Shown piece after piece: positions 1 through 10,592 of a DNA stretch of 64,000 nt. The stretch covers positions 186,001-250,000 of the forward strand of contig NZ_JAHEOJ010000026.1 in NCBI RefSeq assembly GCF_018595715.1. Reading direction: 5' to 3'. The first letter of the stretch is position 1; every line of letters starts with the position of its first letter. The notes below the pieces were generated by a model that made no database searches, was not told the origin of the DNA, and was given only the letters and a program-made list of their open reading frames with translations. The translations under genes and the position numbers were made by a program. This DNA comes from Glaciecola sp. XM2. Lineage in GTDB: Bacteria > Pseudomonadota > Gammaproteobacteria > Enterobacterales > Alteromonadaceae.

Positions 1-441
1 AAAACACCTTCTTATCCAGATGCACCTGACTGGACCTTACAAACCCAAAGCGGCGAAACGCTCAGCTATGACGATTTCAGAGGTAAGCCTCTATTTATTC
101 ATTTTTGGGGTACTTGGTGTCCTTATTGTAAAAAACTGCACCCTGGTCTGGAGCGAGTAAGAGCCAAATACGAAGCGCAAGGCCTACAAGTGCTTGGAAT
201 AAGCGTGAATGAGCCCATTGGGGCTAACCCTGCAAAAGTACTAAAGGAGCGTGGCATACATTTTACAACGCTTGTGGAAGGTGATGACGTGGCGCTTGAG
301 GCATTTGGAGTGTATGGCACCCCCACTACTTTGTTTATTTCACCCGATGGCAAAATTTTAGGCTCAACCATGGAGTCTAACCCTGATGATCCTCGCTTTG
401 ATAAAATTGCGCAATACCTTGTAAATTTGCCTCGCCCATAG
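1..441 (+). CDS. TlpA-type thioredoxin-like protein, 5' partial
   Basis: The reading frame is open from base 1 and ends at a TAG, so the start and any signal peptide or membrane anchor lie outside the window; 146 residues are visible. The redox motif W-C-P-Y-C is at visible residues 39-43, preceded by the usual 'PLFIHFWGTW' strand, and a cis-proline loop (YGTPTT) follows about 70 residues later. This is the TlpA/ResA/ScsD-like fold, which normally acts in the periplasm in thiol-disulfide exchange. The physiological substrate (cytochrome c maturation, copper handling or general reduction) cannot be told without the N-terminus and upstream genes. Family assignment is firm; the specific role is not. 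Confidence 0.85.
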   Translation, partial: KTPSYPDAPDWTLQTQSGETLSYDDFRGKPLFIHFWGTWCPYCKKLHPGLERVRAKYEAQGLQVLGISVNEPIGANPAKVLKERGIHFTTLVEGDDVALEAFGVYGTPTTLFISPDGKILGSTMESNPDDPRFDKIAQYLVNLPRP

Positions 442-502
442 TTTCTCCCTATCAAATAGTGTCTATAGTCACTTGGGATCTAGATCAAAACGCCCTTTAA
501 AC

Positions 503-542
503 GGTAAAATCTGATTAATTTTTAAAAATATCAGATTTTACC
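503..542. repeat. 12-bp inverted repeat downstream of the thioredoxin-like gene
   Basis: GGTAAAATCTGA (503-514) and TCAGATTTTACC (531-542) form a perfect 12-bp inverted repeat with a 16-base AT-rich spacer. It lies between the redoxin stop and the Yip1 gene. It could act as a weak terminator for the first gene or as an operator; there is no clear T-tract, so the role is open. Confidence 0.5.
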
Positions 543-705
543 TTATCAGTTTCTTGTTAAAATGATGTTAATGAATTATATTTTCATTAACTTGTTGGCA
601 AGTTCTCTACCGCAAAGTCACCCTTTTTTTGCGCTGATGTGCCGAGGCGAAGCTAAGCAAGTACGTTTATCATACCTAACGATACCACCCTCAGGAGCAA
701 CATTA

Positions 706-1311
706 GTGATACTTAACCATCTATGGGGTATTTATACCTCCCCAAAACAAGAATGGCAGACTATTGACAGTAAGCATGAGAGCTATTTCTTTGCGCTTAG
801 CCATATTTTAATCATCGCATTAATTCCTTCAGGCATGGCGTTTTATGCCTCGGCCTACATTGGTTGGGATATCGGGGCCGGTGTGACCGCAGAGACCATA
901 AAGCTGACCCAACAAAGCGCTATGGCAATGTCGGTCGCCATGTATTTTGGATTATTGTTTGGGGTCGTCGCACTTGCAGCGCTCACCTACGAATTGGCCA
1001 AAGCATTTGATACGAAGCCTACCTATACTCAGTGCTTAGAAATTGCGGCATATACCGCTACGCCACTTTTCATGGCTGGCTTTAGCGCTTTTTACCCTGA
1101 AATATGGTTTATTATGGTGGCAGTACTAGCGGGCATTTCTTATTCCGTATACCTGTTGTATACCGGCGTACCGATTATGTTGCACATTCCTGAAGAAAAG
1201 GGCTTTATCTTTTCTAGCTCAGTGGTTACCTGCGGACTTGTATTAATGGTCATCTTAATGGTCAGCTCAGTGATTTTATGGAGCTATGGTTTAGGTCCTC
1301 AATACATGTAA
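706..1311 (+). CDS. Yip1-domain inner-membrane protein
   Basis: A 201-residue membrane protein. The N-terminal 'LNHLWGIYTSPKQEW' followed by a His-Glu-Ser pair and 'SHILIIALIPS' is the signature of the bacterial Yip1/YIP1-domain family. About five hydrophobic segments follow, roughly at residues 30-50, 75-100, 120-140, 140-165 and 175-197. The frame is open further upstream (first ATG at 562), but the upstream residues are not family-like and the GTG at 706 has a good Shine-Dalgarno (CAGGAG at 692-697, 8 bases away), so I place the start at 706. The gene stands alone and faces the aldehyde dehydrogenase across a shared terminator. The molecular function of bacterial Yip1 proteins is not established. 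Confidence 0.8.
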   Translation: MILNHLWGIYTSPKQEWQTIDSKHESYFFALSHILIIALIPSGMAFYASAYIGWDIGAGVTAETIKLTQQSAMAMSVAMYFGLLFGVVALAALTYELAKAFDTKPTYTQCLEIAAYTATPLFMAGFSAFYPEIWFIMVAVLAGISYSVYLLYTGVPIMLHIPEEKGFIFSSSVVTCGLVLMVILMVSSVILWSYGLGPQYM

Positions 1312-1363
1312 ACACATCGCGCACCGTTAATCGATAAGCTAACAACCTTCGATACAAAAAAAC

Positions 1364-1397
1364 AAAAGCCGCCAATACAATATATTGGCGGCTTTTT
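1364..1397. terminator. Bidirectional intrinsic terminator
   Basis: A 14-bp perfect stem (1364-1377 with 1383-1396, core AAAAGCCGCCAATA) and a 5-base loop, with an A-run on one side and a T-run on the other. It sits between two convergent genes (Yip1 and aldehyde dehydrogenase) and should serve both. Confidence 0.9.
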
Positions 1398-1409
1398 AAT
1401 GCCTGGCGT

Positions 1410-2927
1410 TTAGAAGAAGCCTAGCGGGTTAACATCGTAACTCACCAAAAGGTTTTTGGTTTGTTGATAATGTTCTAGCGCCATTTTATGCGTCTCGCGC
1501 CCTACTCCAGACTTCTTGTATCCACCAAAAGCGGCATGCGCAGGATAGGCATGATAGCAATTGGTCCACACACGACCAGCTTGAATGCCTCTGCCCATGC
1601 GATACGCCAAGTTCATATCACGGCTCCACACACCCGCACCTAAGCCAAACTCGGTGTTATTCGCAATAGCTAATGCCTCGGCCTCATCTTTAAAAGTAGT
1701 AACACCGACTACCGGACCAAAAATCTCCTCTTGGAAGACACGCATGTTGTTATTGCCCTTGAGCAAAGTAGGCTCAATGTAAAAGCCGCTTTCAAAGCCT
1801 GCAACCACCTGCTTATTGCCGCCCACGAGGACTTCAGCGCCCTCTTTTTGTCCTATTTCTAGATATCCCAGGATCTTGTCGTATTGTTGCTCAGAGGCCT
1901 GTGCACCTACCTGTACATCAATGTCTAAGGGGTTGCCACGTTTTATTTGTTTGGTTCGCTCAACGACTAAGCTAATGAATTCATCGTAAATAGAAGCTTG
2001 GATAAGCGCTCTTGACGGACAGGTGCAGACTTCACCTTGGTTGAAGAAGGCCAGTACTGTACCCTCCACGCACTTGCTTAAAAATTCGTCTTCGTAATTC
2101 ATAATGTCTTCAAAGAAGATGTTAGGAGACTTACCGCCTAACTCAACGGTAGAGGGAATAATGTTTTCTGCAGCACATTTGAGAATGTGTGAGCCCACAG
2201 GGGTTGAGCCGGTGAAGGCAATTTTGGCGATACGCTTGCTTGTAGCAAGGGCTTGACCCGCTTCTGCACCATAACCATTGACCACGTTTAACACGCCCGG
2301 TGGCAAGATATCTTTAATCAAATCCATTAACACTAGAATCGACGCAGGGGTTTGCTCAGCGGGTTTGAGTATAACGCAATTCCCAGCAGCTAGCGCAGGC
2401 CCAAGTTTCCAAGCGGCCATTAGTAACGGGAAATTCCATGGAATAATTTGACCAACCACACCGAGAGGCTCATGGAAATGATACGCCACCGTATTGGCGT
2501 CTATCTCGCCTAGACTGCCTTCTTGCGCTCGAATACATCCTGCAAAATAGCGAAAATGGTCGATACAAAGTGGAATATCAGCATTGATAGTTTCGCGTAC
2601 CGCTTTGCCATTATCCCAGGTCTCGGCCACAGCGAGCATTTCAAGATTTTGCTCCATTACATCCGCAATTTTAAGCAGCATATTTGAGCGTTCTGCTACC
2701 GATGTTTGCCCCCACGCTTCGCGCGCCTTATGCGCAGCATCTAAAGCCACCTCAATATCTTGAGCACATGAACGTGGGATCTCACAAAATACCTTGTTGT
2801 TTACGGGCGAAACGTTTTCAAAATACTGCCCTTTAACCGGCGCTACCCACTCGCCGCCAATAAAGTTTTCGTATCGGCTTTTAAAATGCACGAGGCTATC
2901 GGGTTGATTGGGTGCTGTATAAATCAT
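1410..2927 (-). CDS. NAD-dependent aldehyde dehydrogenase, AldB/ExaC type
   Basis: A 505-residue soluble enzyme that oxidises acetaldehyde or related aliphatic aldehydes to acids. Visible family marks are '[18 protein letters not shown]' near residue 160, the nucleotide-binding FTGSTPVG, the general-base motif VELGGKSP near residue 265, and the catalytic cysteine in 'GEVCTCP' near residue 300. The doubled C-T-C and the C-terminal 'NPLGFF' are typical of the AldB/ExaC subgroup rather than betaine aldehyde dehydrogenases. Length matches E. coli AldB (512). The ATG has a GGAGA ribosome site. It is a single-gene unit ending at the terminator at 1364-1397. Its in vivo substrate is inferred from family membership only. 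Confidence 0.9.
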   Translation of the reverse strand: MIYTAPNQPDSLVHFKSRYENFIGGEWVAPVKGQYFENVSPVNNKVFCEIPRSCAQDIEVALDAAHKAREAWGQTSVAERSNMLLKIADVMEQNLEMLAVAETWDNGKAVRETINADIPLCIDHFRYFAGCIRAQEGSLGEIDANTVAYHFHEPLGVVGQIIPWNFPLLMAAWKLGPALAAGNCVILKPAEQTPASILVLMDLIKDILPPGVLNVVNGYGAEAGQALATSKRIAKIAFTGSTPVGSHILKCAAENIIPSTVELGGKSPNIFFEDIMNYEDEFLSKCVEGTVLAFFNQGEVCTCPSRALIQASIYDEFISLVVERTKQIKRGNPLDIDVQVGAQASEQQYDKILGYLEIGQKEGAEVLVGGNKQVVAGFESGFYIEPTLLKGNNNMRVFQEEIFGPVVGVTTFKDEAEALAIANNTEFGLGAGVWSRDMNLAYRMGRGIQAGRVWTNCYHAYPAHAAFGGYKKSGVGRETHKMALEHYQQTKNLLVSYDVNPLGFF

Positions 2928-3116
2928 TGGTAGTTCTCCATAATCTGGTTATGTTCTAACAGGAACTCGCTTTTATCAATGAAAACAAACGCGAATTTTT
3001 CTTGAGTGTCATGTTAGACAAAGCACAACAGATTCATAGAGGAGTACGTCTAAAGTATTAAATGTAAAAATTACGTTAATGAGTATCGTACGTTTTACGA
3101 AGCTACTCACGCGCAC

Positions 3117-3141
3117 AAAAAAGCCAGCGTTGAGCTGGCTT
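3117..3141 (-). terminator. Intrinsic terminator of the purF transcript
   Basis: On the minus strand AAGCCAGC-TCAAC-GCTGGCTT is followed by a run of T. It lies just after the purF stop and closes the long minus-strand block that begins near scpA/yciO. Confidence 0.88.
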
Positions 3142-3163
3142 CAAAAGTAAAAAACATTAAGGA

Positions 3164-4681
3164 TTAATTATCTATATTGTGCATCTCAAGATTACTCAGC
3201 TCGGCTTGAAACCTCGGCGTGCCTTTAGCCGACTCGCCGCGCGCTTTATCAATACTTTCCAAGTACTCTTGGTCAATATCACCGGTCACATAGTCGCCAT
3301 CAAACACCGACGTCTCAAAACGAGGGATATTTGCATTCTCTTCTTTAACCGCATCGACCAAATCTTGTATGTCTTGGAATATTAAGCCGTCTGCTTTAAT
3401 GCACTCGCAAATTTGTTCGATTTCACGCCCGTAAGCAATTAACTCGTTGGCTGAGGGCATATCAATGCCGTATACGTTAGGGAAGCGTATTTCAGGGGCA
3501 GCAGAGGCGAAATACACCTTATTGGCGCCTGACTCTCTGGCCATCTCAATTATTTGCTCAGAGGTCGTTCCGCGTACAATCGAATCGTCTACCAACAGTA
3601 CGTTCTTACCCTTAAACTCTGACGAAATCGCATTAAGCTTTCGACGCACCGATTTTCTGCGCATCTTTTGACCGGGCATAATAAAGGTACGGCCAATGTA
3701 GCGGTTTTTCACAAACCCTTGTCGATACGGCAGGTTTAATGTGTTGGCAATCTGCAAGGCAACATCCATGGATGTTTCTGGAATAGGAATGACTACATCA
3801 ATATCTAAATGCGCCCACTCTCTTTTGATTTTTTCACCCAGCTTTCTGCCCATATTTACGCGTGAGGCATACACCGACACACCGTCTATGAATGAATCGG
3901 GGCGAGCAAAATATACAAACTCAAATATACAGGGGTTACACACTGCGTTTTTCGCACACTGCTTGGTAAACAATTCACCTTCTTCGGTAACATAAACCGC
4001 TTCGCCAGGTGCCACATCGCGAATAAATTTAAAGCCTACTGCGTCTAGCGCAACGCTTTCAGAAGCGACCATATATTCGTCGCCAAAGGCGGTGGTACGT
4101 TTACCTAATACTAACGGGCGAATACCGTGTGGGTCTCTAAAGGCCACCATGCCTTGACCAATAATGGCGGCTACAACCGCATATGCACCGCGAATTTTCT
4201 TATGCACTTTTTCGACGGCGGTAAAAATTTCATCCGGATGCAACGTTAACGCTGCGGTCTCATGCAACGCGTGGGCAAAAATATTGAGCAGAAGCTCTGA
4301 GTCGGAGGTGGTATTGATATGGCGACGGGCAATTCTAAACACTTCGTCTTGCAGCTCATGAGAATTGGTGAGGTTACCGTTATGCGCAAAGGCGATACCA
4401 AAAGGCGAGTTCACATAAAACGGCTGCGCCTCAGCAGAGCTTGATGAACCGGCAGTAGGATAGCGACAGTGCCCAATACCCATTTTTCCGCTCAGACGCT
4501 TCATATGACGAGTATGAAACACATCTCGCACCAAGCCATTGTCTTTGCGTAAATTAAACATGTTGTTTTCAATGGTCATGATGCCCGCTGCATCTTGCCC
4601 GCGGTGCTGTAGCACTATCAGTGCGTCATAAATCGACTGATTTACTTGTTCTTTACCCACAATGCCAACGATGCCACACAT
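3164..4681 (-). CDS. purF: Amidophosphoribosyltransferase
   Basis: Catalyses the first committed step of purine synthesis: PRPP plus glutamine to 5-phosphoribosylamine. The protein starts M-C-G-I-V-G, so Cys2 becomes the N-terminal nucleophile of the glutaminase domain (about residues 2-235); the PRPP-binding loop '[14 protein letters not shown]' is near residue 365 in the C-terminal phosphoribosyltransferase domain. Its 505 residues equal the E. coli enzyme in length. cvpA lies 13 bases upstream in the same direction, the usual cvpA-purF pair. No PurR-like operator was identified here. Confidence 0.98.
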   Translation of the reverse strand: MCGIVGIVGKEQVNQSIYDALIVLQHRGQDAAGIMTIENNMFNLRKDNGLVRDVFHTRHMKRLSGKMGIGHCRYPTAGSSSSAEAQPFYVNSPFGIAFAHNGNLTNSHELQDEVFRIARRHINTTSDSELLLNIFAHALHETAALTLHPDEIFTAVEKVHKKIRGAYAVVAAIIGQGMVAFRDPHGIRPLVLGKRTTAFGDEYMVASESVALDAVGFKFIRDVAPGEAVYVTEEGELFTKQCAKNAVCNPCIFEFVYFARPDSFIDGVSVYASRVNMGRKLGEKIKREWAHLDIDVVIPIPETSMDVALQIANTLNLPYRQGFVKNRYIGRTFIMPGQKMRRKSVRRKLNAISSEFKGKNVLLVDDSIVRGTTSEQIIEMARESGANKVYFASAAPEIRFPNVYGIDMPSANELIAYGREIEQICECIKADGLIFQDIQDLVDAVKEENANIPRFETSVFDGDYVTGDIDQEYLESIDKARGESAKGTPRFQAELSNLEMHNIDN

Positions 4682-4694
4682 ACGATGTTAAACC

Positions 4695-5186
4695 TTATAC
4701 AGTATCGGAAAGAAAGCTAGAGCCCTCTTTCACATATTCAAAAAACCATTCGATAATAAACGCAAACTCAGGTACCAATATGGACTGTGTCCACCAGATG
4801 GATGAGGCTGCGGGTGTAAATGTATCTAGGAAAAAAAGTGCTGCGCTAACAACCAGTACGCCCCGTAAAGCGCCAAACACCGCACCTAACACGCGATCAG
4901 TACCAGATAAGCCGGTGGCTTTTACTAACTGAGAAAACACGTAGTTAATGAGGGCGCCGGTGATCAAAGTTCCGATGAAAAGGATAGCGATGGCGACACC
5001 GTTACGAATTAAGGTGTCATCGATTTGCGTAAGATATTGTGCAAGGTTGAGATAGAATTGGCTGGCAACAAAAAATGCTGCTATCCATACGACGAGTGAA
5101 ACCGCCTCCTTCATAAATCCTCTAACGACACTGATGATCGCAGAGAATGCGATAATGCCGATGATAGTGAAGTCAAACCAATTCAT
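4695..5186 (-). CDS. cvpA: CvpA family membrane protein
   Basis: An inner-membrane protein of 163 residues with four hydrophobic segments, opening M-N-W-F-D-F and continuing 'SVVRGFMKEAVSLVVW', the conserved CvpA region. In E. coli it is linked to colicin V production and envelope stress tolerance; the biochemical function is unresolved. A TTG at 5204 would add six residues, but homologues begin at the MNWFDF methionine, so I use 5186. Neither start has a strong Shine-Dalgarno. The gene lies between dedD and purF as in E. coli. Confidence 0.93.
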   Translation of the reverse strand: MNWFDFTIIGIIAFSAIISVVRGFMKEAVSLVVWIAAFFVASQFYLNLAQYLTQIDDTLIRNGVAIAILFIGTLITGALINYVFSQLVKATGLSGTDRVLGAVFGALRGVLVVSAALFFLDTFTPAASSIWWTQSILVPEFAFIIEWFFEYVKEGSSFLSDTV

Positions 5187-5254
5187 GGGTGAGGTGGATT
5201 CCAATGCAACAATACAAGCACGATTTGAATTGGCGCGAAGTTTAGCAAAATAAC

Positions 5255-5866
5255 TTAATCAGCGCTAACTTCAAATGCGGTTATTTTTCCTTTTAATTGC
5301 GTTAATTCCTGTAAATGTGGCAACGCTTGCTCGAGTTTCTCTCTCTCCAGCTCAGGGCCAACGAATACTTTATTCAAGACACCCACGTTCGTTCTTACCG
5401 GCTGACTGTATGCGCGGTAGCCAGCATTTTTCAGTGTCGCGATGAGTTCGCGTACATTTTTTTCATATCGAAAGCTGCCCAACTGCACGACCCAACCCGA
5501 GTCCTGAATATCAATTTCAGGCTCAGTAGCGGCAGGCTCCCTAGACGTTGTGACCGGAGGCGCTGGCTTAACCGCTACCACTTGTGTTTCATCTGGCTGA
5601 GAGGCTGTGCTTGGCGTTTCGCCTTGTGGATCGTCTATCGCTACTTCATCTACTAACTCAACGGGGCGATAAGCCTGCTCATCGAGCACATCTTGTGGAA
5701 AATCCCCTACCTGCTCAACCACTAGCTCAGCAGGACGCGGCGGAATTTGCGCAAAGCTTTGAGTACTTTCTCGCTTCTCACCATCGAGCAACTCAGGCAA
5801 CAAGATCACTGCAAGGGCAACCACAATAAGGGTCCCTACTAGTCTATTTTGTAACGCTGAATTCAT
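5255..5866 (-). CDS. dedD: DedD-like SPOR-domain cell-division protein
   Basis: 203 residues: a short cytoplasmic N-terminus, one transmembrane helix at about residues 9-26, a long low-complexity Pro/Glu/Val-rich periplasmic linker (about 30-120), and a C-terminal SPOR domain (about 124-200, 'GWVVQLGSFRYEKNVREL'). SPOR domains bind denuded septal peptidoglycan, and DedD supports constriction by the divisome. The start overlaps the folC stop (ATGA), so the two are translationally coupled. The order folC-dedD-cvpA-purF is the classical one and supports the name. Confidence 0.92.
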   Translation of the reverse strand: MNSALQNRLVGTLIVVALAVILLPELLDGEKRESTQSFAQIPPRPAELVVEQVGDFPQDVLDEQAYRPVELVDEVAIDDPQGETPSTASQPDETQVVAVKPAPPVTTSREPAATEPEIDIQDSGWVVQLGSFRYEKNVRELIATLKNAGYRAYSQPVRTNVGVLNKVFVGPELEREKLEQALPHLQELTQLKGKITAFEVSAD

Positions 5867-7194
5867 ATAGAATTTACCACTTTATTTGGCCTGATAAGGC
5901 CTATTTCATTTAAATAATCAGTTGCACCAGCAACCGTAATAAACGACCCGAATACCACTATCATATCAGTATTCGATGCCTGTTCAAGTGCCCTTTTTAG
6001 GGCTGCTTCAACACTGTCAAAGGTATTCACCTGCGTGCTGGGTATCGACGAAATTGCATTTGCTAAGCGTGAGGCTTTTTCGCCTCTTTTACCCGGTAAG
6101 CTGGCACAATACCAGCTCGCTTTCATAGAGATAAATGCACCTATCGTATCTTCAATGTTTTTGTCTTTTAGCATGCCCACCACCATATGACACTGGGATG
6201 CATTAAAGGTGCTAATTTTTTCACGTAAATATGTCGCTGCAGCTTCATTGTGGGCCACATCTAACATTATCCATGGGGCTTTGCTTATTATCTGCGCCCG
6301 CCCAGCTAGATGGGTGGCGTCAATAACTTGCTTAACGCGTTCAGAGTCGGCTAAAAACGCCTCTAATGCCGTTGCTTTCACGTTATCTTTTGAGCTTAAG
6401 ACGTCATGCAATACGTGTAGTGAGGCCAATCCTGTGATCACGTTTTGCGGCACAATATTCGCGCTTGACCACAGATAATCGCGGCGAAGGCCATGATATG
6501 TTAACCATGCACGAGAACCGTCTGGCTTAGTTTCAACACCAAAGTCGCGGTTTCGCTTGAGTATGGCCTGTGAATGATCTTCAATCCACTTGTTGCTGCG
6601 GGCGTATTGTTCTTCAAAACCTACCACACAGTGTTTATTGCGCTTAACAATACCTGCCTTTTCAAAAGCAATATCTTCTAAGGTATCGCCTAAGTAGTCT
6701 TGATGATCTAGACCAATACTAGTGAGTACGGCAATATCGGCATCAATTATGTTGGTAGCATCTAATCGTCCGCCTAAACCCACTTCGAGAATGACCACAT
6801 CTAACTTTGCCTGTGAGAATAACAATAAGCCTGCTAGCGTGGCGTATTCAAAATAGGTAAGCGAAATTTCTGCGCGGGCAGCATCGATTTGTGCAAAGGC
6901 TTCGCATAGCGCTTTATCTGATGCATCTTGACCATTTATGCGCACACGCTCATTGAAACAAAGAATATGCGGGGAGCTATAAACACCTACTGATAGCTCG
7001 TTGGCGACACAACAAGCTTCAATGATTTTGCATGTCGTGCCCTTGCCATTTGTGCCGGCAACGGTAACAACACCACTATGGTGAAAGTCTAACGCGAGTC
7101 GCTTGGCTACAGCTGCCACGCGTGACAAGCCCATATCGATTTCGACACTGTGGCCAGCTTCGATACGCGCAAGCCACTGAACAAGCGTCAACAT
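5863..7194 (-). CDS. folC: Dihydrofolate / folylpolyglutamate synthase
   Basis: A bifunctional cytosolic ligase that adds glutamate to dihydropteroate and then extends the polyglutamate tail of folates. The P-loop 'VAGTNGKGTT' is near residue 45, followed by 'VYSSPHILCFNERVRING' and 'ILEVGLGGRLDATN', both Mur-ligase-superfamily and FolC-specific. Its 443 residues are slightly longer than the E. coli protein (422). It follows accD by 15 bases and overlaps dedD by four, so it lies inside one transcription unit. Confidence 0.97.
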   Translation of the reverse strand: MLTLVQWLARIEAGHSVEIDMGLSRVAAVAKRLALDFHHSGVVTVAGTNGKGTTCKIIEACCVANELSVGVYSSPHILCFNERVRINGQDASDKALCEAFAQIDAARAEISLTYFEYATLAGLLLFSQAKLDVVILEVGLGGRLDATNIIDADIAVLTSIGLDHQDYLGDTLEDIAFEKAGIVKRNKHCVVGFEEQYARSNKWIEDHSQAILKRNRDFGVETKPDGSRAWLTYHGLRRDYLWSSANIVPQNVITGLASLHVLHDVLSSKDNVKATALEAFLADSERVKQVIDATHLAGRAQIISKAPWIMLDVAHNEAAATYLREKISTFNASQCHMVVGMLKDKNIEDTIGAFISMKASWYCASLPGKRGEKASRLANAISSIPSTQVNTFDSVEAALKRALEQASNTDMIVVFGSFITVAGATDYLNEIGLIRPNKVVNSI

Positions 7195-7209
7195 GTAAGG
7201 TAATTAGGC

Positions 7210-8088
7210 CTATGATTCGTCGGTAATGGCAGGTTCAACTAATGGACGAGAGCCCTGTAGTTTGCTCAGTATGCGATAAAGAGTGTTTCTCATCTCACGA
7301 CGGTCAACAATCATATCGATCGCGCCTTTTTCTAACAAAAACTCACTGCGCTGAAAGCCTTCTGGAAGCTTTTCACGTACCGTTTGTTCTATAACGCGCG
7401 GGCCAGCAAAGCCAATTAGCGCTTTAGGTTCAGCAATGTTGATATCGCCTAGCATGGCTAAGCTTGCCGATACTCCGCCCATGGTAGGGTCGGTCAATAC
7501 TGAAATATACGGCAAACCCTTTTCACTTAATTTAGCAAGTGCAGCGCTGGTTTTTGCCATTTGCATCAACGAGAGTAAAGCCTCTTGCATGCGCGCGCCG
7601 CCACTGGTAGAAAAACACACTAAAGGAATATTATGCTCTAAACATGCATTTACCGCAGCCACAAAACGCGCTCCGACGACCGAGGCCATCGAACCGCCTA
7701 AGAATGCAAATTCAAATACAGCAACTACAACCGGCATACCGTTCATCGTGCCTTTCACTACCACAAGAGCGTCTTTTTCATTGGTCGCTTTTTGTGCAGC
7801 GGTTAAGCGGTCTTTATACTTCTTGGAGTCTTTGAATTTAAGAACGTCTTGCGGCTCTAAGTCTGCACCAAGTTCAACGCGATCATTACTATCTAAAATC
7901 GAGTTTATGCGTGCACGAGCAGTGATGCGCATGTGATGATCACACTTAGGGCAAACTTCGAGCATTTTTTCTAATTCAGTTTTATATAAAACTGAGTTAC
8001 AGGCGCTACACTTCGTCCATATACCCTCTGGCACATTGCTCTTTATAGAAGATTGGGTCTTCGGAAGTATCTTTTCAATCCAACTCAT
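7210..8088 (-). CDS. accD: Acetyl-CoA carboxylase carboxyltransferase subunit beta
   Basis: Forms the carboxyltransferase with AccA, making malonyl-CoA for fatty-acid synthesis. The N-terminal zinc ribbon (C-x2-C-x15-C-x2-C, about residues 31-53) is intact, followed by the crotonase-fold core ('[20 protein letters not shown]', '[12 protein letters not shown]'). The zinc ribbon in E. coli binds its own and accA mRNA, so autoregulation is possible here by homology. 292 residues, normal length. It is the first gene after a 125-bp gap, so a promoter probably lies in 8089-8213. Confidence 0.97.
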   Translation of the reverse strand: MSWIEKILPKTQSSIKSNVPEGIWTKCSACNSVLYKTELEKMLEVCPKCDHHMRITARARINSILDSNDRVELGADLEPQDVLKFKDSKKYKDRLTAAQKATNEKDALVVVKGTMNGMPVVVAVFEFAFLGGSMASVVGARFVAAVNACLEHNIPLVCFSTSGGARMQEALLSLMQMAKTSAALAKLSEKGLPYISVLTDPTMGGVSASLAMLGDINIAEPKALIGFAGPRVIEQTVREKLPEGFQRSEFLLEKGAIDMIVDRREMRNTLYRILSKLQGSRPLVEPAITDES

Positions 8089-8213
8089 TGCGTAGGTCCT
8101 ATTTGTAACTTTTTTGCTTTGTTGTACATAAGCTTAGTAAATTTTCGGCATTAAACCATATTAAGCACGCCGACAAAACTAAAATGCTCGTCATTTGTCG
8201 ACATCAATCGCTG

Positions 8214-8999
8214 CTAATCTTCTAAAAACAAGGGACCTAGAGGGATTGCGGGCAGGTCAAACCTCTCAGGGTAATATACTTTAGTCAAGTAAAGTCCATT
8301 GGGCTTTGCCGTTGCAGCCGCTAATGTTCTATCGTGGGCTGACAATAAATCCGCCATCCATTGAGGTGGATGTTCTTTTTGTCCTACCAACAATAGCGAA
8401 CCAACAATATTTCGAACCATATGGTGTAAAAAAGCATTGGCACGAATATCGACAATCACATAGCGCCCATTACGATAAACGCTCACCGATTCAACCGTCC
8501 TAATTGGGCTGTTAGACTGGCAGTATGAGGCTCTAAAGGTAGTAAAGTCGTGCTCACCTAACAAATATTGCGCGCCCTCATGCATTAGCTGTGCATCTAG
8601 GGGCTGATAGATATGTGTCATACCAGGTTGCAGCACCCCAGGGCGCAGTGCCGCGTTATAAATCACGTAGCGATAACGACGAGAAAAAGCGCTAAATCGA
8701 GCATGGAAGTCATCTTCCATGGACTGACACCATGTAACTGCAATATCATTGGGTAACAAGGTGTTCATGCCCCGAGTGTATGCTTTATCTGGGCGCGTTA
8801 CTTCGGTATCAAAATGCACCACTTGACCAGTAGCGTGTACCCCTGCATCGGTTCTGCCAGCGCAGGTCACGGAGACAGGGTGTTGTAAAATGTTTTCAAG
8901 CGAGGTTTCAATATGTTGCTGTACGCTCGGCGCATTGCGCTGACGCTGCCAACCCTTATATTGATTCCCCTGATATTCAATGCCTAGAGCGATTCGCAT
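8214..8999 (-). CDS. truA: tRNA pseudouridine(38-40) synthase
   Basis: Converts uridines 38-40 in the anticodon stem-loop of many tRNAs to pseudouridine. The catalytic aspartate lies in '[15 protein letters not shown]' near residue 51, and '[16 protein letters not shown]' near residue 190 is the other conserved block. 261 residues, near the family norm. It lies 12 bases downstream of rluB in the same direction, forming a small RNA-modification pair. Confidence 0.97.
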   Translation of the reverse strand: MRIALGIEYQGNQYKGWQRQRNAPSVQQHIETSLENILQHPVSVTCAGRTDAGVHATGQVVHFDTEVTRPDKAYTRGMNTLLPNDIAVTWCQSMEDDFHARFSAFSRRYRYVIYNAALRPGVLQPGMTHIYQPLDAQLMHEGAQYLLGEHDFTTFRASYCQSNSPIRTVESVSVYRNGRYVIVDIRANAFLHHMVRNIVGSLLLVGQKEHPPQWMADLLSAHDRTLAAATAKPNGLYLTKVYYPERFDLPAIPLGPLFLED

Positions 9000-9011
9000 A
9001 TACTAACTTTC

Positions 9012-9881
9012 TTACTTTCGTTTGACTCTTTGACGATGGTGAGCAACTTTATTGGTTTTGTGTTTTCTAACTGAACGGCGCATACGGCTTAGCTTTGTGT
9101 GATCAAGCTTATCTAGCACGTGTATCTTTGTTTCGGTTTCATCTTTGAGCTGCACCATCTGACGAAGCGAATTGACATTGACTAAGTCTAACTCAATCCA
9201 TGCCCCCTGTGGTAAGCGCTTGAACATCTCAAGGTTGCCGTAACGCAGGCGAATGAGTCGACTGACTTGCAAGCCTTGAGATTCCCACAAACGTCTAACT
9301 TCTCTGTTACGCCCTTCTGATAAGGTCACATTAAACCAGTGATTTAATGATTCTGGTTCTGATGGGCGCACATGTATATGATTAAACTTAGCCACGCCAT
9401 CTTCTAATTCAACGCCTTTGCACAGCGTGCGCAAAATAGCCGGTGTCACTTCACCGAATACGCGCACTGCATACTCGCGCTCAACTTCGTGAGACGGATG
9501 CATTAAACGATTGGCCAACTCGCCATCGTTAGTAAAGATTAATAGACCACTGGTGTTGATATCTAAGCGACCAACCGCAATCCAACGCTCGCCAGCAATC
9601 GTCGGCAGGCGGTCAAAAACGGTGGGGCGGCCTTGAGGATCTGTTCGCGAGCAAAGCTCGCCTTCCGGCTTGTTATACATCAGCACACGACATGGCGACT
9701 TTTCGTTTGCGCGTGATACGGGGTTGCCATCTACGCGAATTTGGTCAGTTAGCTCTACTCTATCGCCGAGTTTAGCGATGTTTCCATTCACCGAAATGCG
9801 CCCTTGCTCAATCCACTTTTCCATCTCGCGACGCGAGCCCACGCCGTTGTTTGCCAATACTTTTTGTAACTTCTCACTCAT
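9012..9881 (-). CDS. rluB: 23S rRNA pseudouridine(2605) synthase
   Basis: An S4 RNA-binding domain (residues 1-60, '[19 protein letters not shown]') precedes a RsuA/RluB/E/F catalytic domain with '[18 protein letters not shown]' containing the catalytic Asp. The C-terminus is a basic tail rich in Lys, Arg and His (last about 40 residues), common in RluB and probably involved in rRNA binding. 289 residues, as in E. coli RluB (291). The ATG has an AGGTG ribosome site. It follows scpB by about 50 bases, the typical scpAB-rluB linkage. Confidence 0.94.
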   Translation of the reverse strand: MSEKLQKVLANNGVGSRREMEKWIEQGRISVNGNIAKLGDRVELTDQIRVDGNPVSRANEKSPCRVLMYNKPEGELCSRTDPQGRPTVFDRLPTIAGERWIAVGRLDINTSGLLIFTNDGELANRLMHPSHEVEREYAVRVFGEVTPAILRTLCKGVELEDGVAKFNHIHVRPSEPESLNHWFNVTLSEGRNREVRRLWESQGLQVSRLIRLRYGNLEMFKRLPQGAWIELDLVNVNSLRQMVQLKDETETKIHVLDKLDHTKLSRMRRSVRKHKTNKVAHHRQRVKRK

Positions 9882-9932
9882 GTTTACACCTGTGTACCTC
9901 AGTTTTTCTATCGCTTTGCATATGCACAGGCG

Positions 9933-10592
9933 CTAGTGAAGGGTGGAATTTTTATCGCCCTGCTCTTTTGAAGCTGGGCTATTTGGGGGGCTTGGCTCAA
10001 GTTCTAACGCTGACTGACTAACTTGCGCTTGTTCTGATGCTTCCTGCGCTTTTGCCATTGTGTCGTCAAACATCCCGGCAGAGGGCAATTCGCTGAGCGA
10101 TGAAATTGAAAAATAATCTAAAAATGTGGCGGTGGTAGCATATAGTGCAGGTCGCCCTGGCACTTCTTTATGTCCAATCACCTTTATCCACTCTCTCTCA
10201 ACTAACGATTTAATAATATGACTGCTGACCACCACGCCGCGTATATCTTCAATCTCACCGCGCGTGATAGGTTGTTTATAAGCGATTAACGACAAGGTTT
10301 CTAGCATCGCGCGGGAATATTTTGGCACTGTCTCTTGCCATAAACGGCTGAGTAATTGACCTAAACCAGAGTTTGATTGAAACCGATAGCCAGAGGCAAC
10401 TTTAGTCAATTGTATACCCCGTGGTGCATAGTCTAACTCAAGCTCTTTAAGCACTTTATTTAACTGACGGGTAGATACATCGAGCTCCAGTAAAATCGTC
10501 GATCGCATCTTTTCGACCGACAGCGGACCTTCGGCGACGAAAATCGCCGCTTCTAGTAATTGTTTTAGCTGGGTGTCATTAATCTTGCTCAT
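9933..10592 (-). CDS. scpB: Segregation and condensation protein B
   Basis: A winged-helix kleisin-interacting subunit of the SMC-ScpAB condensin, which organises the chromosome. The conserved 'LLEAAIFVAEGPLSVEK' N-terminal helix and 'RAMLETLSLIAYKQPITRGEIEDIRGV' block (about residues 100-127) are clear; the C-terminal 40 residues are low-complexity and not conserved. The ATG at 10592 has AGG eight bases upstream; a GTG two codons earlier is the alternative. Either start overlaps scpA by 14-20 bases, implying translational coupling. Confidence 0.93.
   Translation of the reverse strand: MSKINDTQLKQLLEAAIFVAEGPLSVEKMRSTILLELDVSTRQLNKVLKELELDYAPRGIQLTKVASGYRFQSNSGLGQLLSRLWQETVPKYSRAMLETLSLIAYKQPITRGEIEDIRGVVVSSHIIKSLVEREWIKVIGHKEVPGRPALYATTATFLDYFSISSLSELPSAGMFDDTMAKAQEASEQAQVSQSALELEPSPPNSPASKEQGDKNSTLH

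Noticed and set aside
2928-3116. Sigma-54 promoter for the aldehyde dehydrogenase, as known for some ExaC genes
   Set aside because: No TGGC-N8-TTGC type -24/-12 element was found in the upstream region.
7436-7936. A 166-codon frame opposite accD
   Set aside because: Antisense shadow of a highly conserved gene; composition is not protein-like.
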